From an uncultured SAR86 cluster bacterium (GTDB lineage Bacteria > Pseudomonadota > Gammaproteobacteria > Magnimaribacterales > AG-339-G14): a stretch of DNA of 64,000 nucleotides. The position numbers and the translations under genes are program-made. The stretch covers positions 62,001-126,000 of the forward strand of contig CACEVU010000002.1 in NCBI GenBank assembly GCA_902563105.1, read 5' to 3'. This document shows positions 11,927 through 22,539 of this stretch, piece by piece; position 1 is the first letter of the stretch; the number at the start of each line of letters is the position of its first letter. A model generated the notes under the pieces. The model had not been told where the DNA came from and did no database searches. It saw nothing but the letters and a program-made list of their open reading frames with translations.

Positions 11927-13093
11927 TTATAATGAGATTTTATTGGAAAAATTTATTTCTAACTTTATTTTTTGTACCAGGGCAATTAAAACAAACATCA
12001 ACATCAAATTAGATCCTCCAAAACTTATAAAAGGCAAAGTTATTCCCTTGGTAGGTAATAATCCTGTGGCAACTCCAATATTTATAAATACGTGAAGTGC
12101 TATAAGAACGCCAACGCCATAAGATATCAAACTGCCAAAAGAAAAATCATTTTGTCTTGCAGATCTTCCTATTAAAAAACATCTGAGCACTAAATATGAA
12201 AAAGCTAAAATTAGTAAAATTCCAAAAATGATTCCTAATTCTTCAACAATAATTGCAAAGATGAAATCTGTCTGAGCATCCGACAAGAATCCCTCTTTCA
12301 TTTTACTCTCGCCCATACCTACTCCAAACCATTGGCCATTACTAATTGCACTTAAAGAAGTCCTTAACTGTTCTGAAAACTCATTATTCCAAGGATCTAG
12401 ATAACCCATGATTCTTTTTATCCTATAGCTTGCGGTAAATATCAAACCTATGAAAGTCAGCAAACCAACAAAAAAAATTGATAACAGATGTTTAAGTGGC
12501 GCCCCAGCAATGAATAAAATTGAGAAAGACACTATGAATATTACGACTGAAGAACCTAAATCTGGTTCAAGCAAAATAAGCAATATAGAAATTGAAATTA
12601 AAAAGACTGGTTTAAAAAAACCTAACCATTCTTCCCTGAATTCGTCATAGTTCCTTATGCAATATGAAGAGACATAAATTATAAGAGAAAATTTCATGAG
12701 TTCAGATGGTTGAAAAGAAAAACCTAATATCTTTATCCATCTGTAAGCTCCATTAACTTCTCTTCCTATGAAAGGGAAAAAGACCATGATTAATAAAAAG
12801 AGAGAAAATAGTAAAAAATAAATTGAATATCTTTGCCAAAAAACTATCGGAATTCTAAAAACAATCATGGCTAGAAACATTGCAATTAAAATTTTTTGAA
12901 TATGACTTATAGTCATTGTGAGAGAGCCTGAGGTTAACGGAAGAGATACTGAGGCCACCATAACTATCCCAAAAAATACCAATGAAAAAGATATTAAAAA
13001 AATTGGCAGATCAATATCAAAGAAACTTAAAGACCGAGAATGTTTTCCTAGAAAAATCCTCTGCAAAGTAGACTGTTCTCTAGACTTTGGCAC
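11927..13093 (-). CDS. ftsW: Peptidoglycan glycosyltransferase FtsW (SEDS)
   Basis: Polytopic; FQPSELMKFSLIIYVSSY, GVGMGESKMKEGFLSDAQTDFIFAIIVEELG, LPFISFGGSNLM. Confidence 0.94.
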   Translation of the reverse strand: MPKSREQSTLQRIFLGKHSRSLSFFDIDLPIFLISFSLVFFGIVMVASVSLPLTSGSLTMTISHIQKILIAMFLAMIVFRIPIVFWQRYSIYFLLFSLFLLIMVFFPFIGREVNGAYRWIKILGFSFQPSELMKFSLIIYVSSYCIRNYDEFREEWLGFFKPVFLISISILLILLEPDLGSSVVIFIVSFSILFIAGAPLKHLLSIFFVGLLTFIGLIFTASYRIKRIMGYLDPWNNEFSEQLRTSLSAISNGQWFGVGMGESKMKEGFLSDAQTDFIFAIIVEELGIIFGILLILAFSYLVLRCFLIGRSARQNDFSFGSLISYGVGVLIALHVFINIGVATGLLPTKGITLPFISFGGSNLMLMFVLIALVQKIKLEINFSNKISL

Positions 13094-14282
13094 TTATTAC
13101 TAAATGTTTAAATTTTTTTCCCCTCTCAACAAAGCTATCAAACATATCCAAGCTAGAGCATGCAGGAGAGAGAATTATTACTGAATTATTTTGTTTAACT
13201 TTAAAAGCCAAAGAAACAGCTTTTTTTAAACTTTTGACTTCCTTAGATTTTGAAGGATCAAGAAATTTTTTAAAAAAAACTGAACTTTCTCCAAAATAAA
13301 AAATATTTTCAGCTCGCGAATTTAAAAAATCACAGTAACTTTTAAAGTTTTGATTTTTTGATTCACCACCGCATATAACTATGAGTTTTTTTGATTTATC
13401 TATACTTTTTAAACCTTCTAAGGATGAAGCTATATTTGTTGCTTTTGAATCATCTATAAATGTAATGTTTTCTGATAATTCATAAAAAGATTCCATTCTA
13501 TGTGGCAACGGATCGAAACTAGATAAAATTTCTTTTTCTGAGAATTTAAGGTTGAGGCTAGAACAAATTTCTTTTACAGCATTAAAATTTTGATCATTTA
13601 AGCTCCCGTTTCCATCAAAATAATAATCAACTTTGGGAACAATACCTTCCAGCTTACTGTTAGCTATTGAAATCAAGCTCGTACCGTTGATCATGCTCTT
13701 TATTGTCAAATAATCATCGAAATTTTTGTGTCGATCAAGGTGATCAGGAGATACGTTCAATAAAACCGATAAGTGAAATTTGGGTAATTTAGAAATTTCT
13801 AGATGGAAACTAGAGACTTCTATAATTATGAAATCCTTTTGAACATTCGTATACTCTAAAACAGGCTTCCCTATGTTTCCAATAGCAATAGTATCGATAT
13901 TATTTTTTTGAAATAATTTCTCTAGCCAAGAACAAACTGAGGATTTTCCATTAGTTCCTGTGATTAGAATTTTTCTTGAAGCATTTTCTTTTACAAAAAT
14001 CTCAATATCACTTTTTATTTTAATATTTCTTTTATGAGCTTCTTTTATTATTTCATCATTTAAATCAAACCCGGGGCTACATGCTACGAAACTTATGTTT
14101 CTGAAATCTATTTCATTTTTTAAAGTTAGATTGAATTTTAAGTTTTCTTTTAATCTAAGATCTTTTTTTTTCACTCTTGTATCATATGTAACAAAAGGCT
14201 GATTTTTTTTTAAAAAATAATTTACAAAAGAATCGCCAGTTTTTCCTTTTCCTAAGATAAGAACTGGCCTAGGTGCTTTCAT
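13080..14282 (-). CDS. murD: UDP-N-acetylmuramoylalanine--D-glutamate ligase
   Basis: ITGTNGKSSVCSWLEKLF, VSPDHLDRHKNFDDY, LSPACSSLDMFDSFVERGKKF. Confidence 0.95.
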   Translation of the reverse strand: MKAPRPVLILGKGKTGDSFVNYFLKKNQPFVTYDTRVKKKDLRLKENLKFNLTLKNEIDFRNISFVACSPGFDLNDEIIKEAHKRNIKIKSDIEIFVKENASRKILITGTNGKSSVCSWLEKLFQKNNIDTIAIGNIGKPVLEYTNVQKDFIIIEVSSFHLEISKLPKFHLSVLLNVSPDHLDRHKNFDDYLTIKSMINGTSLISIANSKLEGIVPKVDYYFDGNGSLNDQNFNAVKEICSSLNLKFSEKEILSSFDPLPHRMESFYELSENITFIDDSKATNIASSLEGLKSIDKSKKLIVICGGESKNQNFKSYCDFLNSRAENIFYFGESSVFFKKFLDPSKSKEVKSLKKAVSLAFKVKQNNSVIILSPACSSLDMFDSFVERGKKFKHLVISAKV

Positions 14283-14284
14283 GC

Positions 14285-15367
14285 TTATCTTAGTCTAAAG
14301 GTAGCTAACGCAAATAAGACTAATATTAAGGTGACAATCCAAAATCTTACGATTATTTTAGGTTCTGCTAATCCTGACATTTCAAAATGATGATGAAGTG
14401 GCGCCATCTTGAAAATTCTCTTTCCCGTTAATTTGAATGAAGCGACTTGTAAAATTACAGAAATAGTTTCTATAACAAAAACTCCTCCCATCAGCATTAA
14501 TATGAATTCTTGCCTGATACTTACAGCAATAATTCCTAAAGCTGCACCAAGAGAGAGAGATCCAACATCACCCATAAATATTTGCGCAGGATAAGTGTTG
14601 AACCAAAGAAAGCCTATTCCTGCTCCAACTAAAGCTCCACAAAAAATTACTATCTCCGAAGAATAAAAAAGATAAGGAACATTAAGGTATTCAGAAAGAA
14701 TAAGATTTCCAGATATGTAAGCAATTATTCCTAAGCCGGCAGCAACCATGACAGAAGGCATTATCGCTAGACCATCTAAACCATCGGTTAAATTTACTGC
14801 ATTTGCTGTTGAAATAATCACAATAGTACTGAACAAAATAAACCAAATACCTAATTGGAGTGCAAAATCTTTAAAAAAGGGTAAAAATAAAGTTGTTTCT
14901 TCTGCGCTGGTTGCAAAAAAATAAATTAGACAACTTGCTGAGATGGCAATGAGTATTTCCCAAAAAAGCCTAGACTTTCTGCTAAGTCCATCTGTGTTTG
15001 AGTGCCTTAGCTTTAAATAATCATCTGTAAGACCAATTACTCCAAAAAGAAAAGTTACTGTTATAGAAATAAGAAGATAGTTATTACTGAGATCTCCCCA
15101 GCATAAACACGAAAATACTACCGAAAATAAAATTAAAAGCCCCCCCATAGTGGGGGTACCTTTTTTTTCTAGGTGAGATTGAGGGCCATCTTCTCTTATT
15201 ATCTGCCCATATTTTTGTTTTGAAATAAAATTTATGAATGGTTTTCCAAAAAAAAGAATAAATCCTAATGAAGTCAAAGTTGAAAGAATTGCTCTGAAAG
15301 TAAAATAGTTAAAGATCCTTAAAGGACCGAAACTATCAGCTAGATACTCTAGTAAAGGTAGAAACAT
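14285..15367 (-). CDS. mraY: Phospho-N-acetylmuramoyl-pentapeptide transferase
   Basis: 360 aa polytopic; REDGPQSHLEKKGTPTMGGLLIL, NLTDGLDGLAI, FMGDVGSLSLGAALG, PLHHHFEMSG. Confidence 0.97.
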   Translation of the reverse strand: MFLPLLEYLADSFGPLRIFNYFTFRAILSTLTSLGFILFFGKPFINFISKQKYGQIIREDGPQSHLEKKGTPTMGGLLILFSVVFSCLCWGDLSNNYLLISITVTFLFGVIGLTDDYLKLRHSNTDGLSRKSRLFWEILIAISASCLIYFFATSAEETTLFLPFFKDFALQLGIWFILFSTIVIISTANAVNLTDGLDGLAIMPSVMVAAGLGIIAYISGNLILSEYLNVPYLFYSSEIVIFCGALVGAGIGFLWFNTYPAQIFMGDVGSLSLGAALGIIAVSIRQEFILMLMGGVFVIETISVILQVASFKLTGKRIFKMAPLHHHFEMSGLAEPKIIVRFWIVTLILVLFALATFRLR

Positions 15368-15368
15368 G

Positions 15369-16637
15369 TTAAATCAGATTATCAATGATATTTTCCATTT
15401 TAACTGAACGAGAGCCTTTGAAGAAAATTAAAAATTCTTCATTTAGATAATCCTTTAAATAATCTTCAATATCATTACGTTTTAAAAATTTTACGTTTGC
15501 CTTACAGCCTTCTAATTCAAAATCTATCGCTAAGACTAAGTCAAAGATTAGAGAGGCTTTTTCTATAATCTCTTTGTGTAAAACATCTGACTTACTTCCT
15601 AGCTCACCCATTATGCCCATTACACAAATCTTCTTTAGATTAGAAAAATTTTTACCATTTATCTTTTTTTTTGATTTATTTAATTTTTTTATTTTTTCAA
15701 AAGCAAATAAAAAAGAATCTGGATTCGCATTATATGAGTCATCAATTATCAGAGCTTTGAATTTTGATTGCTTTAGTTCAAATCTTCCAGGAACGTGAAT
15801 ATCTTTAGAAAAAAATTTTTCTAACTCGATATCTGAGATATTATCAATTTCAAGAAGACTATTTATTTTTCTTAATGAATTTTTTAATAAATCGAGATGA
15901 CTTGTATTTTTGCTGAAAGATGTCTTTTTTCCAAAAGATTTTTCCTTGGCTAATTTTAAGTATTTTTTTGGAATATTTCCAAAACATTCTCCCCCTTCTT
16001 TAGTAAATTTAAATATGTCAGTTTTTTCGTTCGCAACACCATCAACGTCTTTTAGGCCTTCTAAATGCGCGCTACCAATATTAGTAATCACGCTTATATC
16101 CATTTGAAGAATTTCAGCCAATTCTGCTATTTCTCCTTTATTGTTCGTTCCAATCTCAAAACATCCTACTTGGTGAGAATCTTTCAACTCTAAAAGAGAA
16201 AAACATAGCCCAAAAAAATTATTATAATTTCCAGGACTTTTATAAACTGATTTATACCCTAATCGGCTCGAAAGGAATTTATAGATAGCTTCTTTTGAAG
16301 TGGTTTTACCGTTGCTTCCAGTTATTCCGACCACCAAACCTTTAAAAAGATCTCTTTGTTTTTTTGCAATTTTTCTTAGAAAAGAATTTGTATTCTCTAC
16401 AAGAATAATATTTTTTTGGGGTATTTTTTTTTCAGAGACTACGCATATTGCCCCTTGACTATAAGCCTCTGAAATAAAATCATGACCATCATGAGTTTTA
16501 CCTTTTAAAGGTAAAAATATATCTCCAGGTTTAATCTTTTTGGAATTAAAGATGATTTCATTAAATTCTAGATTCTCTGAAAAATATTTTCCTTCACCAT
16601 ATTTTGCAAGGTTTTCAATATCTTTTTTAAATAACAT
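15369..16637 (-). CDS. murF: UDP-N-acetylmuramoyl-tripeptide--D-alanyl-D-alanine ligase
   Basis: GITGSNGKTTSKEAI, FEIGTNNKGEIAELAEI, DDSYNANPDS, MGELG. Confidence 0.94.
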   Translation of the reverse strand: MLFKKDIENLAKYGEGKYFSENLEFNEIIFNSKKIKPGDIFLPLKGKTHDGHDFISEAYSQGAICVVSEKKIPQKNIILVENTNSFLRKIAKKQRDLFKGLVVGITGSNGKTTSKEAIYKFLSSRLGYKSVYKSPGNYNNFFGLCFSLLELKDSHQVGCFEIGTNNKGEIAELAEILQMDISVITNIGSAHLEGLKDVDGVANEKTDIFKFTKEGGECFGNIPKKYLKLAKEKSFGKKTSFSKNTSHLDLLKNSLRKINSLLEIDNISDIELEKFFSKDIHVPGRFELKQSKFKALIIDDSYNANPDSFLFAFEKIKKLNKSKKKINGKNFSNLKKICVMGIMGELGSKSDVLHKEIIEKASLIFDLVLAIDFELEGCKANVKFLKRNDIEDYLKDYLNEEFLIFFKGSRSVKMENIIDNLI

Positions 16638-18033
16638 CTTTCAACTCATTTATAATTTCAAGGTCGTTGAAGTGAATTTCATTATCTTTAACTATCTGTG
16701 AATTTTCATGACCCTTCCCAGCCACAAGTAGAACAGAATTAGGGTCTAAGCTTTTAAGTTTTTTTAAACCTTCTGCAATTGCCTCTTTCCTATCTAATAT
16801 TATTTGATAATTTTTAGACATCATTCCATCCGAAATTTCAGAAATTATTTTAAAAGGATCTTCATTTCTAGGGTTATCATTTGTAATAATTTGATAATTA
16901 GACTTTTCTTCGCTTATTTTTCCCATTTTTTTTCTTTTGGAACTGTCTCTTTCGCCGCCACAACCAAAAACCGTAATTATCTGTCCTGAATATGAGCTTT
17001 TCAAATACTCCAAAACAAAATTTAGCGCATCTGGAGAATGAGCATAATCAACGTAACAAAATTTATTTTCAAATACTGTTGACCTTTGTAATCTGCCAGG
17101 AAGATTTTTTAATAGTGATAAATTTTTAGAATCAATATCAATTTTTCCAAACTCCCTACCATATAAACCCAATGCGCATAAAATATTTGAAATCATTGCT
17201 TTGCTTTTTAAAGGAACGGTATTTTTGAGGTCGCCCCAGGGAGTTTTAATCATGCCTTTTTCAACCAAAATATCTGCATTTTTTTTGAGCAAGGAAATAG
17301 ATAAAGCTGACTTATTTTTTGAAACTATTTCCTTTCCAAGTTCATTATCAATTGAAATTACATTATTTTTTTCTGTTTCTTTAAAAAAACTTTTTTTTGT
17401 GTTTCTGTAATTCCTTAAGGATTTATGATAATCAAGATGATCCTGAGAAAAGCTTGTAAGACATTTGCCTTGGAAATTTAAATCTGCAATTCTGCCTTGA
17501 TCTATGCCGTGAGAAGAGACCTCCATTAAAAAATAATCTCTTTTTAAATCAATAGATTTTTTAAGATAATATTTTAAGAGAAATCTGTCTGGAGTGGTTA
17601 AAGGAGATATTTCAGAATTTTTGTAGCTAAGAATTTCTGGAATATTAGATAACAAAGTAGAATTAACTTCCTTGAAGATAAGGAGTTGATGCAAAAAAAA
17701 AGCAGTTGAAGATTTTCCATTTGTACCAGTAATTCCGAATATTTTTATATCATTAATAGATCGATTAAATAACTGCTTAAGATATTTATCTTTATTTTCT
17801 TTTAAATTTTTATCGAACAAATTATGTTCTTTTAATTCATTTTTTAAATCAATTTGGCTTATTACAAATTTGGCTCCATTTTTTATGGCTTCCTGAGAGT
17901 GATTGAGGGCTTCTTTTATATTTTCTGAAAATGAAATGAAAACAAAATCGTTTTTTACAAATTTTGAGTTTTCTGTAAATCCTGTAAATGAGGATTCTTT
18001 TAATTTTTTGAGATTTAGACTCAAATATGACAT
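16627..18033 (-). CDS. murE: UDP-N-acetylmuramoyl-L-alanyl-D-glutamate--2,6-diaminopimelate ligase
   Basis: GITGTNGKSSTAFFLHQLL, MEVSSHGIDQGRI, FSQDHLDYHKS, DNPRNEDP (DAP-recognition motif DNPR), VAGKGHENSQIV. Confidence 0.95.
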   Translation of the reverse strand: MSYLSLNLKKLKESSFTGFTENSKFVKNDFVFISFSENIKEALNHSQEAIKNGAKFVISQIDLKNELKEHNLFDKNLKENKDKYLKQLFNRSINDIKIFGITGTNGKSSTAFFLHQLLIFKEVNSTLLSNIPEILSYKNSEISPLTTPDRFLLKYYLKKSIDLKRDYFLMEVSSHGIDQGRIADLNFQGKCLTSFSQDHLDYHKSLRNYRNTKKSFFKETEKNNVISIDNELGKEIVSKNKSALSISLLKKNADILVEKGMIKTPWGDLKNTVPLKSKAMISNILCALGLYGREFGKIDIDSKNLSLLKNLPGRLQRSTVFENKFCYVDYAHSPDALNFVLEYLKSSYSGQIITVFGCGGERDSSKRKKMGKISEEKSNYQIITNDNPRNEDPFKIISEISDGMMSKNYQIILDRKEAIAEGLKKLKSLDPNSVLLVAGKGHENSQIVKDNEIHFNDLEIINELKDVI

Positions 18034-18035
18034 TT

Positions 18036-19667
18036 CTAAAATTTTTGAATTGTTTGAATGATTTCAGAAAATATTGGAGCAGCTACATCTCCTCCTCCAT
18101 CACCATTTAACTGAGGATTTTTAACAAACAGGCCGATTAGATATTCTTTGTCTTTTATGTTGGTCATTCCTATAAAAAGAGCATTATGTAGGTCTTTGTT
18201 ATACCTTTGATTTTTAAAAATTCTTGCCGTTCCAGTTTTCCCAAAAACATTTTTATTTTTTATTTTTGCTCTATGACCGGTTCCTTTCTCCACAGCTTGA
18301 AGTAAAATTTTTTTTATCTGCATTGCATTTTCTTTGCTAAGAATTCTTTTTTCCTCTTCCTCTGGGGAATTCATTATAAGTTTTAAAGGTCGATACATCC
18401 CTTCAGAAAAAATAATACTGTAAGCTGATATAAGTTGGATAAGAGTTGTTTGTAATCCATATCCATAACATAAAGAAACTTTTTCTCTGAGAGAGAGATT
18501 TTTAAATTCTGGTAAATATCCTTCACGAGTTGATATGAAAATTTCATTTATATATCTTCCTAGCCCGAGAGAATAATAAGTTTGAAGAATTTCATTTGGC
18601 TTTAAGTCTGCGCAAAGCTTTACCATTCCAACGTTACTTGATTTAGAGATAATCTCTTCAACAGACAAAATACCGTAATTACTGGCGTCTTCTGTTTTGT
18701 ATCCCTCAAACTCAATCCATCCCGGAGAGGTATCAATTTTTGATTCGATTAAACTATTATTTTTTATCAAAGCTGATAGTGCTAGAGGCTTCACAGTTGA
18801 TCCAGGTTCAAATAAATCTATAGCAGAGTTATTATTCAATAACTCCATATTATTGAGCTGTCTTCTATCATTTGGATCAAAAGAAGGATAATTTGTCATA
18901 GCTAAAATTTCGTTTGAATTTAATTCAATAATTATGCCTGAAGCAGATTCTGCAGCATGAAAGCCTACCGCGCTTTTTAAACTATCAAAAAGTACAAATT
19001 GAACTTTAGAATCTATTGTGAGCCTGATATTTGATCCGTCTATTGGTTCTTTAATTATTTCACTTTGAATAATTCCTGATTTTCTTGATAATTGTTTTTT
19101 TTGATAGCCATTTGTAGCGCTTAAAGTTTCTTCAAGAGCGAACTCCATTCCATTAATTCCCTCATTTTTATAATTAGTTAAACCTATCACTTGGGAAAAA
19201 ATTTCTCCTTGTGGATAATATCTTTTGAATTTTCTAGTACTGATTTCTAAGCCGGGTATGCTTAGTTTTTTAAGATTCTCTTTTTTATCCTTTGAAACAT
19301 TTTGACTGAGTACAATATATTTTGCTTTTTTGTTGGAAAGTCTTTTTTTTAACCTTTCTATGTTTAATCCTAAGTTTTCGGACAATAAAGCTATATGTTT
19401 TGGATCAAAAGAGAAATTATTTATTGTTAGGCCAATTTCATAAGATGGAATATCTTCTGCCAAAAAAAGATTATTTCTATCAAAAATAGAGCCTCTTTTG
19501 GAATTCAAAATAGATTTTCGTGAAGAGGCTTTTTCTGAAAATTCTTTTCCTAGAATAAAATCATTTTTTTGAAAAAAAATTAATTTAACAGGTAATGTTA
19601 AGAGTATAAAAAATACTAGCGCCCAGAGAAATAGTTCTCTGTATTTATTATCCTGACTGGAAATCAA
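18036..19667 (-). CDS. ftsI: Peptidoglycan transpeptidase FtsI (PBP3)
   Basis: 543 aa; N-terminal TM, EPGSTVKPL (SxxK), KSSNVGM (SxN), FGKTGTAR (KTG). Confidence 0.94.
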   Translation of the reverse strand: MISSQDNKYRELFLWALVFFILLTLPVKLIFFQKNDFILGKEFSEKASSRKSILNSKRGSIFDRNNLFLAEDIPSYEIGLTINNFSFDPKHIALLSENLGLNIERLKKRLSNKKAKYIVLSQNVSKDKKENLKKLSIPGLEISTRKFKRYYPQGEIFSQVIGLTNYKNEGINGMEFALEETLSATNGYQKKQLSRKSGIIQSEIIKEPIDGSNIRLTIDSKVQFVLFDSLKSAVGFHAAESASGIIIELNSNEILAMTNYPSFDPNDRRQLNNMELLNNNSAIDLFEPGSTVKPLALSALIKNNSLIESKIDTSPGWIEFEGYKTEDASNYGILSVEEIISKSSNVGMVKLCADLKPNEILQTYYSLGLGRYINEIFISTREGYLPEFKNLSLREKVSLCYGYGLQTTLIQLISAYSIIFSEGMYRPLKLIMNSPEEEEKRILSKENAMQIKKILLQAVEKGTGHRAKIKNKNVFGKTGTARIFKNQRYNKDLHNALFIGMTNIKDKEYLIGLFVKNPQLNGDGGGDVAAPIFSEIIQTIQKF

Positions 19668-19668
19668 A

Positions 19669-20793
19669 CTAATCTATCTGTTTTCTCACAAAAGATGGGA
19701 TATCTAAATAATCATTTTTTTTTGAAACTTCTGTTTTAGTACCTTCACCTTCTACTTTACCCAGTGTCGGTACTTCTTGAAATCTTCCGTAAGGGTCATT
19801 AGCAACTTTGAACTCAGATCTTTTATCTGACGTGTGTGAGCCATCAGAAAGGCCTGTAGCAATTATTGTTACTTTTATATCTCCTTCCATATCTTTGTCT
19901 TCAACAGCTCCATGTATTATTTGTGCTCCGGTACTAGCGAATTCAGAAACTTGTCTAAGAACGTCTTCAATTTCTCCTACTTTTATTCCTTTTCCAGTAA
20001 TATTGACCAAGACCCCTTTAGCATTTTGTAAATTTATATCTTCTAGAAGTGGACTTCCAACTGCTTGAGCTGCTGCATCCTTCGCCCTGCTGGGACCGCT
20101 GGCAATCCCTGTACCCATCATAGCAACACCTTGTTCAGCCATAACTGTTCTTACGTCATTAAAATCAACATTTATATATCCTGTCTGAGTAATAATATCC
20201 GCAATACCTCTCACTGCACCTAATAAAACATCGTTTGCATGTCCAAAAGCCTCAAGCATGGTGCAATCCCCGCCAAATACTTCACTTAGTTTTTGATTTG
20301 GAATTGTTATTAATGAATCTACTTCAGATCTAAGTTCTTTTATTCCTATTTCGGCCAACTCATCTTTAAACTCCAAAGACATAGGCTTAGTAACAATTGC
20401 AACTGCCAGGGCTCCAACCTCTTTAGCAGCTCTAGCTACTATTGGGGCTGCTCCTGTTCCAGTGCCTCCGCCCATTCCAGCAGCAATAAATACCATATCT
20501 GCACCATCAAACATTGTTGTCAATCTATCATAATCATCTAAAGCCATATCTCTCCCGACGTCTGGCTTCCCACCTGCTCCTTGACCATTATTATTCAGCT
20601 CGCCTAAGATTACTTTTTCTGTAGCTTTATTTTTTGTTAAAGCTTGTGAATCAGTATTTGCTGAAATTGTTTCAACGCCTTCAACCCCGTTAGCGACCAT
20701 ATGATCAATTGCATTTCCTCCACATCCGCCAACTCCAACTACTTTAATTATGGTCTGATTTCTCTTTCCATTTTCAACAAGTTTATATTTCAT
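19669..20793 (-). CDS. ftsZ: Cell division protein FtsZ (ORF opens at 20865; likely start MKYKLVENG at 20793)
   Basis: IKVVGVGGCGGNAIDHM, GGGTGTGAAPIVA, conserved C-terminal peptide DYLDIPSFVRKQ. Confidence 0.97.
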   Translation of the reverse strand: MKYKLVENGKRNQTIIKVVGVGGCGGNAIDHMVANGVEGVETISANTDSQALTKNKATEKVILGELNNNGQGAGGKPDVGRDMALDDYDRLTTMFDGADMVFIAAGMGGGTGTGAAPIVARAAKEVGALAVAIVTKPMSLEFKDELAEIGIKELRSEVDSLITIPNQKLSEVFGGDCTMLEAFGHANDVLLGAVRGIADIITQTGYINVDFNDVRTVMAEQGVAMMGTGIASGPSRAKDAAAQAVGSPLLEDINLQNAKGVLVNITGKGIKVGEIEDVLRQVSEFASTGAQIIHGAVEDKDMEGDIKVTIIATGLSDGSHTSDKRSEFKVANDPYGRFQEVPTLGKVEGEGTKTEVSKKNDYLDIPSFVRKQID

Positions 20794-20812
20794 AACTCCT
20801 CCTAAAATAAAG

Positions 20813-22045
20813 TTAAAAAGTATTCTGTATCCATCTGAAAGCTTTATTAAACAAGCCTTTTTCATTTAACATTGCAAAATCCATATAATCTTCATCTATC
20901 TCTTTTTGAGCAAACAATATCAAACCAACAGCAGTTGAATAAATTGGATTCGAAAGAATATCGCTTAGACCAATTAAACCTTGGGTTTTACCTACTCTTA
21001 CAGGAGTTTGAAATACTTCTTCTCCCAATTGCGAAATACCTTCTATCCTTGATGCGCCCCCTGTAAGAACTATCCCAGCTGGAAGTAATTGAGTTAAGTT
21101 TGTATTTCCAAGGTGTTGTTTTATTATTTGAAAAATCTCTTGATATCTGACTTCAATAACAGAAGAAAGGCCTTGTCTTGAAAAGGATTGATTTTCTCTG
21201 CCATTAATTGATTGTGTTGTAATTAATTCGTCAGAATCAGCCAAATCACTCCAAGCACAGCCATGCTTCTTTTTAATTTCCTCTGCATTTTGAATAGATG
21301 TTCCAATTGCCCTCGCAATATCGTTTGTAACATGTTCTCCAGCTATTGGAATATTAACAGTATGACTTATTGATCCTTCAGAGAAGATTGCAACATCGGA
21401 AGTTCCCCCACCAATGTCAATAAGACAAACTCCTAATTTCTTTTGATCTTCAGTTAAAACAGAATGGCTTGAGGCAAGTTGCTCTAAAACGTATTTTTGA
21501 ACATCAATTCCACATATTTTCATGCAAGAACCAATATTAGTCGCAGTATTTTTAAGGCATGAAACAAGATGAACATGTGCTTCCAGTCTGACACCCGCCA
21601 TTCCCAATGGAGCTTTTACCCCGGGTTGATTATCTATTATAAATTCTCTTGGAAGGGCATGTAATAACTCATATCCTTCAGGAATACGTTGTGCTTGAGC
21701 CGTTGACATCACCTTCTCAACTTCGCTCATTTTTACTTTTTTATCCTTTATTGGAACTGCTCCAGAAGAATTAAGTCCATTTACACTTCCTCCAGAAATA
21801 CCTACAAAAGCTTTTGTAACCTGTTTACCGGACATTAATTCTGCTTTAGCTACAGCCTCCTTGACTGCAGAAACTGTGGATTCGATATCTACAATCACTC
21901 CATCGCGAAGACCGGTCGAGTTTTGTATCCCAAGACCTAAAACATTCATCCCATCAGACGTTTTGTCTGCAATTATGCAGACTACTTTGGAAGTTCCGAT
22001 ATCAATTCCAACTCTTAGATTGTTTTTATTATTCCCTGCCATCAA
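20813..22045 (-). CDS. ftsA: Cell division protein FtsA
   Basis: RVGIDIGTSKVVCIIAD, VCLIDIGGGTSDVAIF, GIVLTGGASRIEG, C-terminal amphipathic FNKAFRWIQNTF. Confidence 0.96.
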   Translation of the reverse strand: MMAGNNKNNLRVGIDIGTSKVVCIIADKTSDGMNVLGLGIQNSTGLRDGVIVDIESTVSAVKEAVAKAELMSGKQVTKAFVGISGGSVNGLNSSGAVPIKDKKVKMSEVEKVMSTAQAQRIPEGYELLHALPREFIIDNQPGVKAPLGMAGVRLEAHVHLVSCLKNTATNIGSCMKICGIDVQKYVLEQLASSHSVLTEDQKKLGVCLIDIGGGTSDVAIFSEGSISHTVNIPIAGEHVTNDIARAIGTSIQNAEEIKKKHGCAWSDLADSDELITTQSINGRENQSFSRQGLSSVIEVRYQEIFQIIKQHLGNTNLTQLLPAGIVLTGGASRIEGISQLGEEVFQTPVRVGKTQGLIGLSDILSNPIYSTAVGLILFAQKEIDEDYMDFAMLNEKGLFNKAFRWIQNTF

Positions 22046-22539
22046 ATATATCCAATTGCTATTTTATTTTTATGTCGAAGATCAATGCTCTTGAAATCAA
22101 TTAATAAATTTTTAGATTCTTTGCTTTCGAAAAATAATTTTAAGTAAGTCAATTGATTTTCCAATTTGAAATCTTGGAAAGTTATTAGTTTTTTGTTGAT
22201 CGTTTGTATCTTAATTTGTCCAAAGTTCTTATATTCCAATTTAGCAATATGAAGATCTTTTATGAGCAGAATTTCTTGAATAGAATAAAAATTATCTATC
22301 AGCTCCAAAGGAGATTTATCCTCTATAATTATTTTCAATAAGCTTAAAAATTGAGAACTTCTAGAATCAGAGATCTCTCCCCTCTGAGAAATAAATTTTT
22401 TATCATTGAAATTAAAATAAGGAATTTCTCCAAAATCTTTTTTTACATTAAAATACTTGCTCATTGAAGTTTGAATAAAGCTTCCAAAAAATAATATTGA
22501 AAAAAAACAGAATATTTTTAGAAAAGCGCTGAAAATCAT
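22042..22539 (-). CDS. ftsQ: Reduced FtsQ-like protein (TM plus beta-domain remnant)
   Basis: 165 aa between ftsL and ftsA; N-terminal hydrophobic segment; IPYFNFNDKKFISQRGEIS resembles the FtsQ beta-domain start and FKSIDLRHKNKIAIGYI resembles the conserved FtsQ ending (VDLRY..G.AV). Confidence 0.7.
   Translation of the reverse strand: MIFSAFLKIFCFFSILFFGSFIQTSMSKYFNVKKDFGEIPYFNFNDKKFISQRGEISDSRSSQFLSLLKIIIEDKSPLELIDNFYSIQEILLIKDLHIAKLEYKNFGQIKIQTINKKLITFQDFKLENQLTYLKLFFESKESKNLLIDFKSIDLRHKNKIAIGYI

Noticed and set aside
20793-20865. 24-aa N-terminal extension of FtsZ (MKKACLIKLSDGYRILFNFILGGV)
   Set aside because: It overlaps the ftsA C-terminal coding region; a good start (MKYKLVENG) with an upstream aggagg-like purine-rich site exists at 20793.
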